Shown: positions 15,709-24,949, counted from the first letter of the stretch. The stretch: 64,000 nt of DNA from Solimonas sp. SE-A11 (GCF_030345715.1 NZ_JAUASX010000023.1:1-64000), one strand, 5' to 3'. The notes: a model not told the origin generated them from the sequence alone. Program-made: numbers and translations.

Positions 15709-16983
15709 TCAGCGCGTGCTGCAGCGCTCCGAGATCGTCGCCATCAGCCGCCCCAGCGTGATCAGGTGGGTGCCCAGCAGGGCCTTGCCGGTGGTCAGCA
15801 GGGAGCAGGAGATCTCGCGCTGGGGGTCGGCCCAGCCGAGGATGTTCATGAAGCCCAGGTGGCCGTAGGCATGGCGCGTCATGGGGCCGTAGAGGCCGGC
15901 GGGGTTGGCACCCAGCATCATGCCCTCGCTGTAGCGCATGGGGATCATCAGCGAGCCGTCCAGGGCGATGCGCCACTTGGGCTTGATGGCGCGCTTGAGG
16001 GTCTCGTGCTTGAGCAGGCGGCGGCCCTGCCAGACGCCATTGTCGAGCAGCATCTGGAAGAAGCGCGACAGCTCCTCGGCGGTGGCGTAGAGGTTGCCGG
16101 CGGGAATCACGGCGTCCATGAAGGCGGTGGAGTTGGAAGAGTCCACTACCTGCTCGAAGGGCACGATCAGCACCTTCTCGATGATCGCCGACAGCGGGAA
16201 GCGCACCGGCTGGCCGGCGGCGTAGTTCAGCGCGGCGCTCTGCCGGTGCTCCGGCGGCACACCGAAAGTGAAGTGCTTGAGCCCCAGGGGTTCGCGGAAG
16301 CGGCTGTCGAGGTAGGCCTGCACCGGCTCGCCGGTGATGCGCTGGATCAGCTCGGCCAGGATGAAGCCGCCACTGATGGCGTGGTAGGCCATGCGCCGCG
16401 GGTGGGTAGGCGGCGCGCGGCAGATGCGGTCGATCACGCCCGGCCAGTCCAGCAATACCTCCACCTGGCGCTCGCGCTTGGGCACCTTGATCTGCGGGAA
16501 GCCGCCGCGGTGCGCCAGCACCTCGGCCACGGTGGTGTCGCGCTTGCCGTGCTGGCCGAAGGCCGGGATGTAGTGGCTGACACGCTGGTCCAGGTCCAGC
16601 CCGCCCTCTTCGGCGAGCTTGTGCACCAGCACCGCGGTGACGGCCTTGGAGGCCGAGAACAGGCAGATGGGGGTGTCCAGCTCCATCACCGGCTTGGGCG
16701 CGTTGGTGAGGTCCCAGGGGCCGTTGCCGCGGGCGTGGCCGAGCGTGCGGTTCAACAGCAGCTCGCCGCGGCGACGCAGGCTGAAGGCCACGCCGGGATA
16801 GGCGCGGCTGCGGTAGAGATCCTGCACCGCGGACCAGATCGCCTCGACGTCGCTGGGGCGCAGGCCGCCGCGCGCGGCGGAACCCTCGTTGGGGTCGATG
16901 CGGGTGACGGATTCGATCCGCTCCGGCAGGCGGACCTTGTAGTTCTTCAGCAATCCGGCGTCCTGGGCTGCCTTGATGATCAT
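15709..16983 (-). CDS. Serine hydrolase of the beta-lactamase/EstB (S12) family
   Basis: This 424-residue protein has the SxxK nucleophile motif at FSASKAV (Ser110, Lys113) and a tyrosine in AYHAISGG (Tyr200) at the YxN position. HAYGHLGFMN near the C-terminus is the HxG motif of class-C-like esterases. The second motif reads YHA rather than YxN, pointing to an esterase or amidase of the EstB kind rather than a lactamase. No signal peptide is seen, so it should be cytosolic. The ATG at 16983 begins MIIKAAQDAGLLKN; the longer frame upstream overlaps the divergent promoter region and lacks support. The substrate is unknown. Confidence 0.82.
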   Translation of the reverse strand: MIIKAAQDAGLLKNYKVRLPERIESVTRIDPNEGSAARGGLRPSDVEAIWSAVQDLYRSRAYPGVAFSLRRRGELLLNRTLGHARGNGPWDLTNAPKPVMELDTPICLFSASKAVTAVLVHKLAEEGGLDLDQRVSHYIPAFGQHGKRDTTVAEVLAHRGGFPQIKVPKRERQVEVLLDWPGVIDRICRAPPTHPRRMAYHAISGGFILAELIQRITGEPVQAYLDSRFREPLGLKHFTFGVPPEHRQSAALNYAAGQPVRFPLSAIIEKVLIVPFEQVVDSSNSTAFMDAVIPAGNLYATAEELSRFFQMLLDNGVWQGRRLLKHETLKRAIKPKWRIALDGSLMIPMRYSEGMMLGANPAGLYGPMTRHAYGHLGFMNILGWADPQREISCSLLTTGKALLGTHLITLGRLMATISERCSTR

Positions 16984-17054
16984 GGAACGCGTCCCGCTGC
17001 GATGACAGGAGGGCATGTTCACACGGACGTCATGCGATGTCACAAAATGGGGGC

Positions 17055-18713
17055 ATGCCTAAGATCCGCGCCTGCCTGGCCTATGCCCTCCTGCCCCTGC
17101 TGTCTGCCTGCGGCAGCAGCAGCGATTCCGCCGGCACGCCCGGCCCCGGTCCGGGCCCCGCGCCCGAAGTGAACTGCGCGCCCGGACTGGCGGCGCTGGA
17201 GATCACCGGCAGCGCCGCGCCCGGCGATGCCAAGACCTACCGCGAGCTGCCCTTCGTGGTGGGCGCCGGTACCGGCCGCATCGAGCTGTCCTACGGCTGG
17301 ACCGACCGCTCGCCGCTGCCGTCCACGCCACTGACCTCCACCACGCTGGACCTGGGCCTGTGGGACGAGCACGGCTACCGCAGCGCGGTGGGCTTCCGCG
17401 GCTGGTCGGGCTCGCGCCAGGGGCGCATCGACAGCGGCCAGGCGCCGGTCTTCGTGGAGGCCGCCCGTGCCGAGCGCGGCTACCGCCCCGGGCCGATCCG
17501 CGCGGGCACCTGGTATGCGGACCTCGGCATCGCCGCCGTGAGCCCGGGTGGCGCGGACTGGATCGTGAAGGTGGAGTGCAAGGCGGCGTCCGGCAGCACG
17601 CCCACCGATGACCCGGTGGACCGCCGCCACGTGGCACGCAGTGTCGCCGGCTGGTACCACGGCGACTTCCACATGCACGGCTACCACTCCAACGCCAACG
17701 CACCGGACGACGCCGGCTTTGTGGCGCAGGCACGCGCAGCGCAGCTCGATTTCCTGATGGTCACCGAGTACGTCACCGGCGAGCACTGGCGCCGCCTGGG
17801 CGCGATGCAGCGCGCCAACCCGGACCTGCTGGTCTGGCCCGGCCGCGAGATCATCACCTACCACGGCCACGCCAACACCCACGGCGAGACGCCGGGCGTG
17901 CTGGAGTACCGCCACGGTTTCGAGGACGTGACGCTGGGCGAGATCCAGCGCCTGGCCAAGCTCGAAGGCGCGCTGTTCCAAGTGAACCACCCGACCACCT
18001 TCCCCGGCGCGCTGTTCGCCAACTTCTGCCGCGGCTGCGCCTTCGAGCTGGAGGACGCGATCGACTGGGCGCAGGTGGACACCATCGAACTCCTCACCGG
18101 CCCGCTGATCACCGAGCTGGGCGACCTGGGCCTGCCGCTGCCCCTGCCGCTGGGCATCGAGAACCCCTTCATGGGCACCGCGATCGACCTGTGGGAGCGC
18201 AAGCTGTCGGAGGGCTACCGCATCACCGGCGTCAGCGGCTCCGACTCCAAGGGCGTGGACGCCGAGGACGAGCGCGAGCGCAAGGGCTACGGCAGCTCGG
18301 CCACGGCGGTGTACGCGCCCCAGCTGTCGCGCAGCGCCCTGAAGAGCGCGATCCAGTCCGGCCATGCCTACGTGCGCACGCGCGGCGTGGCGCACAGCCC
18401 AGCGCTGACGTTCGCGGCGCAGGCCGCCGATGGCCAGCGAGGCATCTTCGGCGACACGCTGCGGGTGGGAGAGACCGAGACGGTGACGCTGCGTACAACG
18501 GTCATTGGCGGTGCCGGTCAGACACTGCGCTACTTCCGCAACGGCCAGTTGTTCCGAAGCGTGGCGATCAATGCCGATCCCTTCGAGCACGAGCTGGAGG
18601 TGCAGCGCCAGCCGGGCCGCGAGGGGCCGCTGGGCACGTTCTGGCGCATCGAGACGCGCGATGGGCAGGCGCGGACGACGATCGGGAATCCGGTGTTTTT
18701 GAAGGCGCGTTGA
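17055..18713 (+). CDS. CehA/McbA-type PHP-domain metallohydrolase lipoprotein
   Basis: This 552-residue protein begins with a lipoprotein signal (LPLLSAC, lipidated Cys near residue 18) and a short Ser/Gly/Pro linker. An N-terminal beta domain (about 40-185) precedes a PHP-type metallohydrolase domain starting YHGDFHMHGYHSNA, with LDFLMVTEY, VWPGREIITYHGHANTHG and HPTTFPG. The later GVSGSDSKG supplies another metal ligand. Relatives hydrolyse ester or phosphate bonds, but natural substrates are mostly unknown. It should sit on a membrane facing the periplasm. It is divergent from the S12 hydrolase. Confidence 0.82.
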   Translation: MPKIRACLAYALLPLLSACGSSSDSAGTPGPGPGPAPEVNCAPGLAALEITGSAAPGDAKTYRELPFVVGAGTGRIELSYGWTDRSPLPSTPLTSTTLDLGLWDEHGYRSAVGFRGWSGSRQGRIDSGQAPVFVEAARAERGYRPGPIRAGTWYADLGIAAVSPGGADWIVKVECKAASGSTPTDDPVDRRHVARSVAGWYHGDFHMHGYHSNANAPDDAGFVAQARAAQLDFLMVTEYVTGEHWRRLGAMQRANPDLLVWPGREIITYHGHANTHGETPGVLEYRHGFEDVTLGEIQRLAKLEGALFQVNHPTTFPGALFANFCRGCAFELEDAIDWAQVDTIELLTGPLITELGDLGLPLPLPLGIENPFMGTAIDLWERKLSEGYRITGVSGSDSKGVDAEDERERKGYGSSATAVYAPQLSRSALKSAIQSGHAYVRTRGVAHSPALTFAAQAADGQRGIFGDTLRVGETETVTLRTTVIGGAGQTLRYFRNGQLFRSVAINADPFEHELEVQRQPGREGPLGTFWRIETRDGQARTTIGNPVFLKAR

Positions 18714-18723
18714 GGCGTCCGCT

Positions 18724-18783
18724 TGTAGCAGCCAGCTTGCTGGCGACTCCCGGTTCGCAGTCGCCAGCAAGCTGGCTGCTACA
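18724..18783. repeat. Perfect 25-base inverted repeat (REP type)
   Basis: The arm at 18724-18748, beginning TGTAGCAGCCAGCTTGCTGG, is exactly complementary to 18759-18783 across a ten-base loop. With the next element it fills the 244-base gap between convergent genes and could stop transcription or protect mRNA 3' ends. Confidence 0.75.
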
Positions 18784-18802
18784 GGGATGGGCAGCACCAT
18801 CC

Positions 18803-18875
18803 GTAGGAGCGGCTGTTAGCCGCGAGCAAAGCTCATCATGAAGGGCCTTGCTCGCGGCTGAGCAGCCGCTCCTAC
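18803..18875. repeat. Large REP-type inverted repeat
   Basis: GTAGGAGCGGCTGTTAGCCG at the left pairs with the complementary run ending AGCAGCCGCTCCTAC at 18875, with a few mismatches and a central loop. The arm matches the family of the hairpin at 10026-10046. Confidence 0.7.
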
Positions 18876-18957
18876 AAAAGAGCCGCTGTCAGGTGGCGGT
18901 GCGCCCCTCGATACACCGCTTCGCGGCACTCGGGGTGAACGGTCTGGGGAGGCTTCA

Positions 18958-20565
18958 TTACTCGCCCCACTCCACCCAAATTCTTCCATCCGTGAACACG
19001 CGGCCCTTCTCCTTCAGCCCCGTGTCGCCGTTGTCGATGCGCTTGTGCACGTTCGCCGCCGGGTTGACCACCGCATCGCGCCCCTTCGTAAAGCTCTGTT
19101 CGCGCACCGTCAGCAGGTAAGCCTTGTTCAAGGCCAATGCCCGCTCGCGCGAGGGGCGCAGCAGCACGCCCAGGTCCTTGCCGTCGCGCTGCGCAGTGGC
19201 CTCGTCCAGGCTGCCCTTGGGGAAGTAGCGGTGCAGCATCTCGTCGTTGGCGCGGAACTCGTCGGCGCCGCCGACGCGGCGCAGGTAGCGCAGCGTCTCG
19301 GGCTCCTGGCTGCCCGCCTGCGGGCGGTCCGGCAGGCCGGCGATGCTGTGCTCGGCCCAGCCGGCGGCGCCCGGCAGCTTGCGCGGGAACGCAAAGGTCT
19401 GGTCGGCGGTGACGCCGATGGTGCTGTGGCAGCCCATGCAGAACAGCTGCTCCTCGTAGGTCTGCAGGCGCAGGCGGCCCTGCGCGTCCTCGATGAAGGC
19501 CTGCAATTGCCAGCCGAAGGAGTTAAATAGCCCAACCGCGGCATCGCCCGGATAGTAGGGCAGCGCGCCGGCGGCCTTCTCGGCGTTTTCCTCGGCGTAG
19601 GCGTGGTCCAGTGCGGGGTCGTCCAGCCACAGGCGCTTGATCGAGTAGCGCAACTCCTTGAGCCGCGGCGAGCGCGCGTCGGCGGTGTCGGGGTCGACGT
19701 AGCGCAGGCTGTGCAGGAACTCGGTGCCCACCGGGTACAGCCCGCGCGCCACGGCCACCGCCGTCGCGCCGCCGGCATAGCGCGCCGGCAGGCCGCGGAT
19801 CTGCTCGACGTGCCCGCCGACCCGGCCGTTGCCGTCCAGGTCCACGCGGGCCAGGGCCTCGTCCACTGGCTCCACGCGGCGGCGCAGGGCGGCGTCGGCC
19901 ACGCGCGCGTCCACCGTCATCGCCGCTTCCAGGATCGCCAGGTTCAGGCGATAGGCTTCGCGCGAGTCCTGACCCTCTGAGTCACGGCGGTACTCGGGCG
20001 GCAGGCGGATGAAGACGTCGTCGCTGCTGCCGTTGGTGGGCCAGAAGGTGCCGGGAAAGGGCTGATAGCGGATCGCACGCCAGCCGGAGCCGTCCTTGGC
20101 AAACCCTTCGGCGTCGAAGCCGGCGGCCAGGTCCAGGTCGGGGCGCCAGCCCAGGTAGTTGTCGCGCATCTTCAGCTGCTCGCGCAGCGCGGCGTAGTTG
20201 TCCTGGCGGATCCAGGCCAGGATCTCGGCGTCCGGGATCGCGGCAATCTGCGCGCGGCGGTCGCGGAACAGGTTGGCCCAGTGGTTGGTCTCGCCCACGG
20301 CGCTGAAGGCGTATTCCTCCTGCAGGTGGGCGTCGTCCATGCGGTTGCGGCCGTTGGCGGGCACGTGGCAGGTCCAGCAGGGATTGGCGATGCCGTCGGT
20401 CTTGGTATAGCACTGCGGCGGCACCACGGCCTCGCGGTTGTCCACCCGCCGGCCGGCCGCCAGGGCCTGGGTCAGGGGGTCGAACGCCGCGGCGGGAGCC
20501 GGGGGCGGCGGGGCTTTGCCGCAGGCGGCGAGCAGCAGGGCGGCGGCGAGTAAGGCGGGGCGCAT
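18958..20565 (-). CDS. Di-haem cytochrome c-like lipoprotein
   Basis: This 535-residue protein has a lipoprotein signal (LLAAC, Cys15) followed by a Pro/Ala linker. Two haem-binding CxxCH motifs are visible: CWTCH at 63-67 and CMGCH at 376-380. A DLDGNGRVGG stretch near 242 resembles a calcium-binding EF-hand loop. Large size and widely separated haem motifs are unlike mono-haem cytochromes and recall uncharacterised periplasmic multihaem proteins. It probably moves electrons in the periplasm. It diverges from the M61 peptidase with a 20-base gap, so their promoters overlap within or before each other's starts. Confidence 0.8.
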   Translation of the reverse strand: MRPALLAAALLLAACGKAPPPPAPAAAFDPLTQALAAGRRVDNREAVVPPQCYTKTDGIANPCWTCHVPANGRNRMDDAHLQEEYAFSAVGETNHWANLFRDRRAQIAAIPDAEILAWIRQDNYAALREQLKMRDNYLGWRPDLDLAAGFDAEGFAKDGSGWRAIRYQPFPGTFWPTNGSSDDVFIRLPPEYRRDSEGQDSREAYRLNLAILEAAMTVDARVADAALRRRVEPVDEALARVDLDGNGRVGGHVEQIRGLPARYAGGATAVAVARGLYPVGTEFLHSLRYVDPDTADARSPRLKELRYSIKRLWLDDPALDHAYAEENAEKAAGALPYYPGDAAVGLFNSFGWQLQAFIEDAQGRLRLQTYEEQLFCMGCHSTIGVTADQTFAFPRKLPGAAGWAEHSIAGLPDRPQAGSQEPETLRYLRRVGGADEFRANDEMLHRYFPKGSLDEATAQRDGKDLGVLLRPSRERALALNKAYLLTVREQSFTKGRDAVVNPAANVHKRIDNGDTGLKEKGRVFTDGRIWVEWGE

Positions 20566-20585
20566 GGCGGCATAATACCCAGCGC

Positions 20586-22364
20586 ATGAGTACGATCCGC
20601 TACCGCATCCAGCCCAGCCACCCGCGTGAGCACTACTTCACCGTGCAATGCCGGCTGGATTCGCCCGACCCGCAGGGCCAGGTCTTCCGCCTGCCGTCCT
20701 GGATCCGCGGCAGCTACCTGGTACGTGACTTCGCCAAGCACGTGCAGGACCTGCACGCCTCCGCCGGCGGCGAGCCGGTGGCGGTCGAGCGGCTCGACAA
20801 GCGCAGCTTCCGCTGCGCCCCCTGCGCCGGCCCGCTGACGCTGGACTACCGCGTCTATGCCTTCGACGAATCGGTGCGCAAGGCCTTCCTCGATACGCGC
20901 CGCGGTTTCTTCAACGCCAGCTCGCTGTGCTACCGCGCGGACGGCGCGGGCGATATCGAGATCGGCATCGAGCCGCCGCAGGACGAAGCCTGCGCCGGCT
21001 GGCAGCTGGCCACCACGCTGGACCCGGTACAGGTTGGCGCCGACGGCTTCGGCCGCTACCGCGCGGCGGACTACGAGGAGCTGATCGACCACCCGGTGGA
21101 GATGGGCCGTTACCAGCGGCTGGGCTTCGACGTGGACGGCATCCCCCACGCGATGGTGCTGTCGGGCCGGCACGCCGTGGACGGCGAGCGCCTGACGCGC
21201 GACCTCACCCGCATCTGCCACGTGCAGCGTGAGATGTTCGGCCAGGAGCCGGCGCTGCGCGAGTACCTGTTCCTGACCTACGTCATGGGCAACGGCTACG
21301 GCGGCCTGGAGCACCGCAGCTCCACGGCCCTGGTCTGCTCGCGCAAGGACCTGCCGGCGCCGGGCGATGCCCGCTTCACCAAGGACTACCGCAGCTTCCT
21401 CGGGCTGTGCAGCCACGAGTATTTCCACCTCTGGAACGTCAAGCGCATCACCGCCGCACGCTTCCTGGAGTCGGACCTGGCCGCCGAGGCCTACAGCCGC
21501 GACCTCTGGCACTACGAGGGCCTGACCTCGTACTACGATGACCTGTTCCTGCTGCGCGCCGGCGTGCTCGACGCCGCCGCCTACCTGGACCTGGTGGCGG
21601 AGAACGCCACGCGCCTGCAGCGCACGCCGGGCCGCCTGGTGCAGACGCTGGCGGATTCCAGCTTCGACACCTGGATCAAGTACTACCAGCCGGACGAGAA
21701 CACGCCCAATGCCGGCGTGAGCTACTACATCAAGGGCGGCCTGGCCTCGCTGTGCCTGGACCTGCAACTGCGCCTGCATTCGCAGGTCACGCTGGACGAC
21801 GTGTTGCGCACCCTGTGGCAGCGCTACGGCGCGCCGGGCATCGGAGTGCCCGAGGGCGGGCTGGAACAGGTGGCGCAGGAGCTCTCCGGGCTCGACCTGC
21901 GTGAATTCTTCGACGAACTGCTGCGTTCCACCGAGGAACTGCCGCTGGCGGAACTGCTCGCGGCCTTCGGCGTGGAGTGCAAGCAGCGCGCGCCGGTGTC
22001 CGATGCCGATGCCGGCGGCCGCATCAGCGGCGACCCACCGTCAGCCTGGGTCGGCCTGAAGCTGCGCGGCGGCGAAACGCGCATCGCCTACATCCAGGCC
22101 GGCAGCCCGGCCGCGCAGGCGGGGCTGTCGGTCAACGACCAGCTCGTCGCCATCGACGGCCTGCGCGTGGCACCGGGCAACTGGCCGGCGCTGGTCGCCA
22201 CGCTGCCGGCAGGCCAGCCCACGACCGTGCATTACTTCCGCGGTGACGAGCTGCAGGAGACGCGGCTGGTGCCCACCGCACCGCCGGCGGACACCTGGAC
22301 ATTGACCCTGGCCACTGCCGAGGGCGAGGTGCTGGCGCGCCGCCAGGCCTGGCTGGGCCTGTAG
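20586..22364 (+). CDS. M61 glycyl-aminopeptidase-type metallopeptidase with PDZ domain
   Basis: This 592-residue protein has the zinc motif HEYFH at 277-281 (followed by LWNVKRI), preceded by GNGYGGLEHRSS at about 235-246 as in gluzincin peptidases of family M61. The N-terminal beta domain is at 1-170. A PDZ domain near 485-560 (IAYIQAGSPAAQAGLSVNDQ) is typical of the family. Activity is removal of N-terminal glycine or alanine from peptides. No signal peptide is present, so it is cytosolic. It heads a run of genes ending with coaX: 15 bases to plsY, then overlapping birA and coaX. Confidence 0.9.
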   Translation: MSTIRYRIQPSHPREHYFTVQCRLDSPDPQGQVFRLPSWIRGSYLVRDFAKHVQDLHASAGGEPVAVERLDKRSFRCAPCAGPLTLDYRVYAFDESVRKAFLDTRRGFFNASSLCYRADGAGDIEIGIEPPQDEACAGWQLATTLDPVQVGADGFGRYRAADYEELIDHPVEMGRYQRLGFDVDGIPHAMVLSGRHAVDGERLTRDLTRICHVQREMFGQEPALREYLFLTYVMGNGYGGLEHRSSTALVCSRKDLPAPGDARFTKDYRSFLGLCSHEYFHLWNVKRITAARFLESDLAAEAYSRDLWHYEGLTSYYDDLFLLRAGVLDAAAYLDLVAENATRLQRTPGRLVQTLADSSFDTWIKYYQPDENTPNAGVSYYIKGGLASLCLDLQLRLHSQVTLDDVLRTLWQRYGAPGIGVPEGGLEQVAQELSGLDLREFFDELLRSTEELPLAELLAAFGVECKQRAPVSDADAGGRISGDPPSAWVGLKLRGGETRIAYIQAGSPAAQAGLSVNDQLVAIDGLRVAPGNWPALVATLPAGQPTTVHYFRGDELQETRLVPTAPPADTWTLTLATAEGEVLARRQAWLGL

Positions 22365-22379
22365 GAGCGAACCACGAGC

Positions 22380-23033
22380 ATGATCGAAGCACTCGCCAAG
22401 TTCCTGATCGCCTACCTCGTCGGCACCGTCATGGGTGGGCAGATCGTCGGCCGCCTGCGCGGCGGCGTGGACCTGCGCCAGCACGGCAGCGGCAACGTCG
22501 GGGCCACCAATGCGCTGCGCACGCAGGGCAAGGCCTTTGCGCTGGCCGTGCTGCTGATCGACGTGCTCAAGGGCGTGCTGGCGGTGCTGCTGATTCCCAA
22601 GCTGCCCGGGCCGCTGGTGGAGGCACAGCCCTGGCCCACCGACTGGCAGGCCTATGCCTGCGGCGTGGGTGTGGCACTGGGACACTGCTACCCGGCGTGG
22701 TACCGCTTCCAGGGCGGCAAGGGCGTGGCGACGCTGGCCGGCGTCTTCGCCACGGTGCTGCCCATGGCACTGCCCTGGCTGCTGGGCGGCTTCATCGTGG
22801 TCACGATCCTGACCGGCTATGTCGCGCTGGCCTCGGTCAGCGCCGCGGTGCTGGCGCTGTTCTACATCGCCTGCGTCGATGCTCGTGGATTGTTCTCCGC
22901 CGCCGGCGCGTTCACCGCGGCGATGGCGCTGCTGGTGGTGTGGAAGCACCGCCGCAACCTGATCAACCTGGCGCGCGGCCAGGAAAACCGTTTCGAGAAG
23001 GCGAGGCTCCTGCACCGATGGCTCAACCGCTGA
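22380..23033 (+). CDS. plsY: Acyl-phosphate:glycerol-3-phosphate acyltransferase PlsY
   Basis: This 217-residue integral membrane protein has about five hydrophobic segments. Signature motifs are HGSGNVGATNALR near residue 38, LIDVLKGVLAVLL, GHCYPAWYRFQGGKGVATLAG near 101-121 and a C-terminal cytosolic HRRNLINLARGQENRF. It acylates glycerol 3-phosphate with acyl-phosphate, the first step of phospholipid synthesis. Its stop overlaps the birA start by 16 bases. The length and order match PlsY of other gammaproteobacteria. Confidence 0.95.
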   Translation: MIEALAKFLIAYLVGTVMGGQIVGRLRGGVDLRQHGSGNVGATNALRTQGKAFALAVLLIDVLKGVLAVLLIPKLPGPLVEAQPWPTDWQAYACGVGVALGHCYPAWYRFQGGKGVATLAGVFATVLPMALPWLLGGFIVVTILTGYVALASVSAAVLALFYIACVDARGLFSAAGAFTAAMALLVVWKHRRNLINLARGQENRFEKARLLHRWLNR

Positions 23034-23977
23034 TCGAAGCCGAGCGTCTCAAGCTCGTCGACGCACTCGCCGACGGGCAATGGCATTCCGGCGAAGACCT
23101 CGCCGCCGTGGACGGCATCTCCCGCGCCGCGCTGGCCAAGCGCATCGAAAAGCTGCGTGACTGGGGCCTGGACGTGGAAGCGCGGCAGGGCCTGGGCTAC
23201 CGCCTGCCGCAGCCTCTGGAGCGTTTGCTGCCGGAACGCATCGCCGCACCGCTGCCCTTCGAGATCCTCACCGCGACCGATTCCACCAACACGCGCCTGC
23301 TCGAGAGCGATCCGGCGCGAGATCCGCAGGTGCTGCTGGCCGAGTACCAGACCGCCGGGCGTGGCCGCCGCGGGCGCGAATGGCGCTCGCCGTTTGCCGC
23401 CAACCTGTATCTCTCGCTGGCCTGGTCCTTCCCCCACTGGCCGCGCACGCTGAGCGCGCTGCCGCTGGTGGTGGGCGTGATCTGCGCGCAGGCCTTGAAG
23501 GCCCAGGGCGCCGCGGACATCGGCCTGAAGTGGCCCAACGATCTCTACGCCCGCGGCCGCAAGCTCGGCGGCATCCTGATCGAGCATCGCGGCGAAGCCG
23601 GCAGCGGCTGCCGCGTGATCATCGGCATCGGCATCAACGTCTCCATGAGCACGCAGCAGGCCGAGGGCATCGAGCAGCCCTGGATTCCGCTGGCCGAGCT
23701 CACGCCCACCCCGCCCTCGCGCAACCTGCTGGCCGCGGCGCTGCTGCAACGCCTGGCCGAAGGCATCGCCCGCTTCGAGGCGCAGGGCTTCGAGGCCTTC
23801 GCCGCCGAGTGGGCCGCGCTGGATCTCGCACAGGGCCGCCCGGTGCGCGTGCTGCAGGGTGAGCGCGAATACGAAGGCATCGGCCGCGGCGTGGATGCGC
23901 AGGGCGCACTGGTGGTCGAGGCTCTCGGCCAGTACCAGACGCTGCACTCCGGCGAGATCAGCCTGCGTCTCGCATGA
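23018..23977 (+). CDS. birA: Biotin protein ligase / biotin operon repressor BirA
   Basis: This 319-residue protein has an N-terminal winged HTH (residues 1-60: VDALADGQWHSGEDLAAVDG, SRAALAKRIEKLRDW). The catalytic domain contains GRGRRGREWRSP near 115 (biotinyl-AMP binding loop), GLKWPNDLYA and KLGGILIE near 170-190, and IIGIGINVS. It activates biotin with ATP and attaches it to biotin-dependent carboxylases, and with the HTH also represses biotin genes. The ATG at 23018 lies inside plsY's end. The coaX start overlaps its stop by four bases (ATGA). Confidence 0.95.
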   Translation: MAQPLIEAERLKLVDALADGQWHSGEDLAAVDGISRAALAKRIEKLRDWGLDVEARQGLGYRLPQPLERLLPERIAAPLPFEILTATDSTNTRLLESDPARDPQVLLAEYQTAGRGRRGREWRSPFAANLYLSLAWSFPHWPRTLSALPLVVGVICAQALKAQGAADIGLKWPNDLYARGRKLGGILIEHRGEAGSGCRVIIGIGINVSMSTQQAEGIEQPWIPLAELTPTPPSRNLLAAALLQRLAEGIARFEAQGFEAFAAEWAALDLAQGRPVRVLQGEREYEGIGRGVDAQGALVVEALGQYQTLHSGEISLRLA

Positions 23978-24693
23978 TCCTGCTGCTCGACATCGGCAAC
24001 AGCCGTATCAAGGCCGCGATGTCGGGCGACTCCGGCATCGAGAGCATCACCGCGATCGCGCATGACGGCGCCCCGGCCGCCGCGCTGTCCCAGTTGCCCG
24101 ACGAAAAGCCCTCCCGCATCGCCGTGGCCAATGTCACCGGCGCGGCGCACGAGCAGCAGATCGAATCCGCGCTGCGAACCCGCTACGGCATGGCTCCGGC
24201 CTTTGCACGCACGCAGGGTGAGTACGGCGGCCTGAAGCTGGCCTATGCCCAGCCGCAGCGGCTAGGCGTGGATCGCTGGCTGATGATGCTGGCGCTGTGG
24301 AGCGAAACCCGCGAAGCCTTCGGCGTCAGCGGCGCCGGCACCGCGCTGACCTATGACGCCGTGGACGCCAACGGACAGCATCTGGGCGGTTTCATCGCTG
24401 CCGGTCTCTCCACGCATCTGCAGGCCGTGCTGGGCGCCACGCGCTTCGGCACCGGCGAACTCGGCGCGCAGTATTACGATGGCCTGGGCCAGGACACCGA
24501 GGCCTGCGTGAGCCAGGGTGCCTTCCTGGCCTGCCTGAGCGCCCTGGAGCATGTCGCCCGCCGCCATCCCGCGCCGCGCCAGGTGTTGAGCGGCGGTGAC
24601 GCCCCCCTGCTGCAGCCCTGGCTGCCGGATTGGACCGCACGGCCCCAACTGGTGCTAGAAGGCCTGCTGGCCTGGGCGCGTCTCTGCGCCTAA
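23974..24693 (+). CDS. coaX: Type III pantothenate kinase CoaX
   Basis: This 239-residue protein shows the CoaX motifs: ILLLDIGNSRIKAAM at the N-terminus (phosphate-binding), QRLGVDRWLMMLAL near 89-102, VSGAGTALTYDAVDANGQHLGG near 115-136 and VLSGGDAPLL near the end. It phosphorylates pantothenate in the first step of coenzyme A synthesis. The usual GTA-T-x-D motif is read here as GTALTYD. The start overlaps birA by four bases, a birA-coaX arrangement common in gammaproteobacteria. Confidence 0.95.
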   Translation: MILLLDIGNSRIKAAMSGDSGIESITAIAHDGAPAAALSQLPDEKPSRIAVANVTGAAHEQQIESALRTRYGMAPAFARTQGEYGGLKLAYAQPQRLGVDRWLMMLALWSETREAFGVSGAGTALTYDAVDANGQHLGGFIAAGLSTHLQAVLGATRFGTGELGAQYYDGLGQDTEACVSQGAFLACLSALEHVARRHPAPRQVLSGGDAPLLQPWLPDWTARPQLVLEGLLAWARLCA

Positions 24694-24736
24694 ACGTTTG
24701 CGGGAGACCCGCGGACTGCCTAAACTGCCTCCCCTC

Positions 24737-24811
24737 GCCGGGTTAGCACAGCGGTAGTGCAGCGGTTTTGTAAACCGTTGGTCGGGGGTTCAAATCCCTC
24801 ACTCGGCACCA
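24737..24811 (+). tRNA. tRNA-Thr (anticodon TGT)
   Basis: The acceptor stem GCCGGGT pairs with ACTCGGC. The anticodon arm GCGGT-TTTGTAA-ACCGT gives TGT at positions 34-36. The T-loop GGTTCAAATCC is present and CCA is encoded at 24809-24811. A terminator follows at 24857. Confidence 0.93.
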
Positions 24812-24856
24812 ACCAATCCCCAGGGAGGACATCCTCAGTTCTTCGGCGAAGTCCTC

Positions 24857-24881
24857 AGCCCTCGTTGCCGGGGGCTTTTTC
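24857..24881 (+). terminator. Terminator after tRNA-Thr
   Basis: AGCCCTCG-TTGC-CGGGGGCT forms an eight-base-pair stem (one G-T pair) followed by TTTTT and CTT. Confidence 0.75.
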
Positions 24882-24949
24882 TTCTGTGATCTGCTCGTGT
24901 CGGTTATCTGGACCCGCCTCGCGCCGTAAGCGCAAGGCGGCGATCTTGA

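Noticed and set aside
17040-18800. 586-codon minus-strand frame opposite the PHP-type lipoprotein
   Set aside because: The plus frame has a lipoprotein signal and metal-binding motifs; the minus frame is Arg/His/Ala-rich without any domain.
24737-24811. tRNA-Thr as attachment site of an integrative element
   Set aside because: No integrase gene and no second copy of the tRNA 3' end were seen nearby; the KfrA stub alone is not enough.
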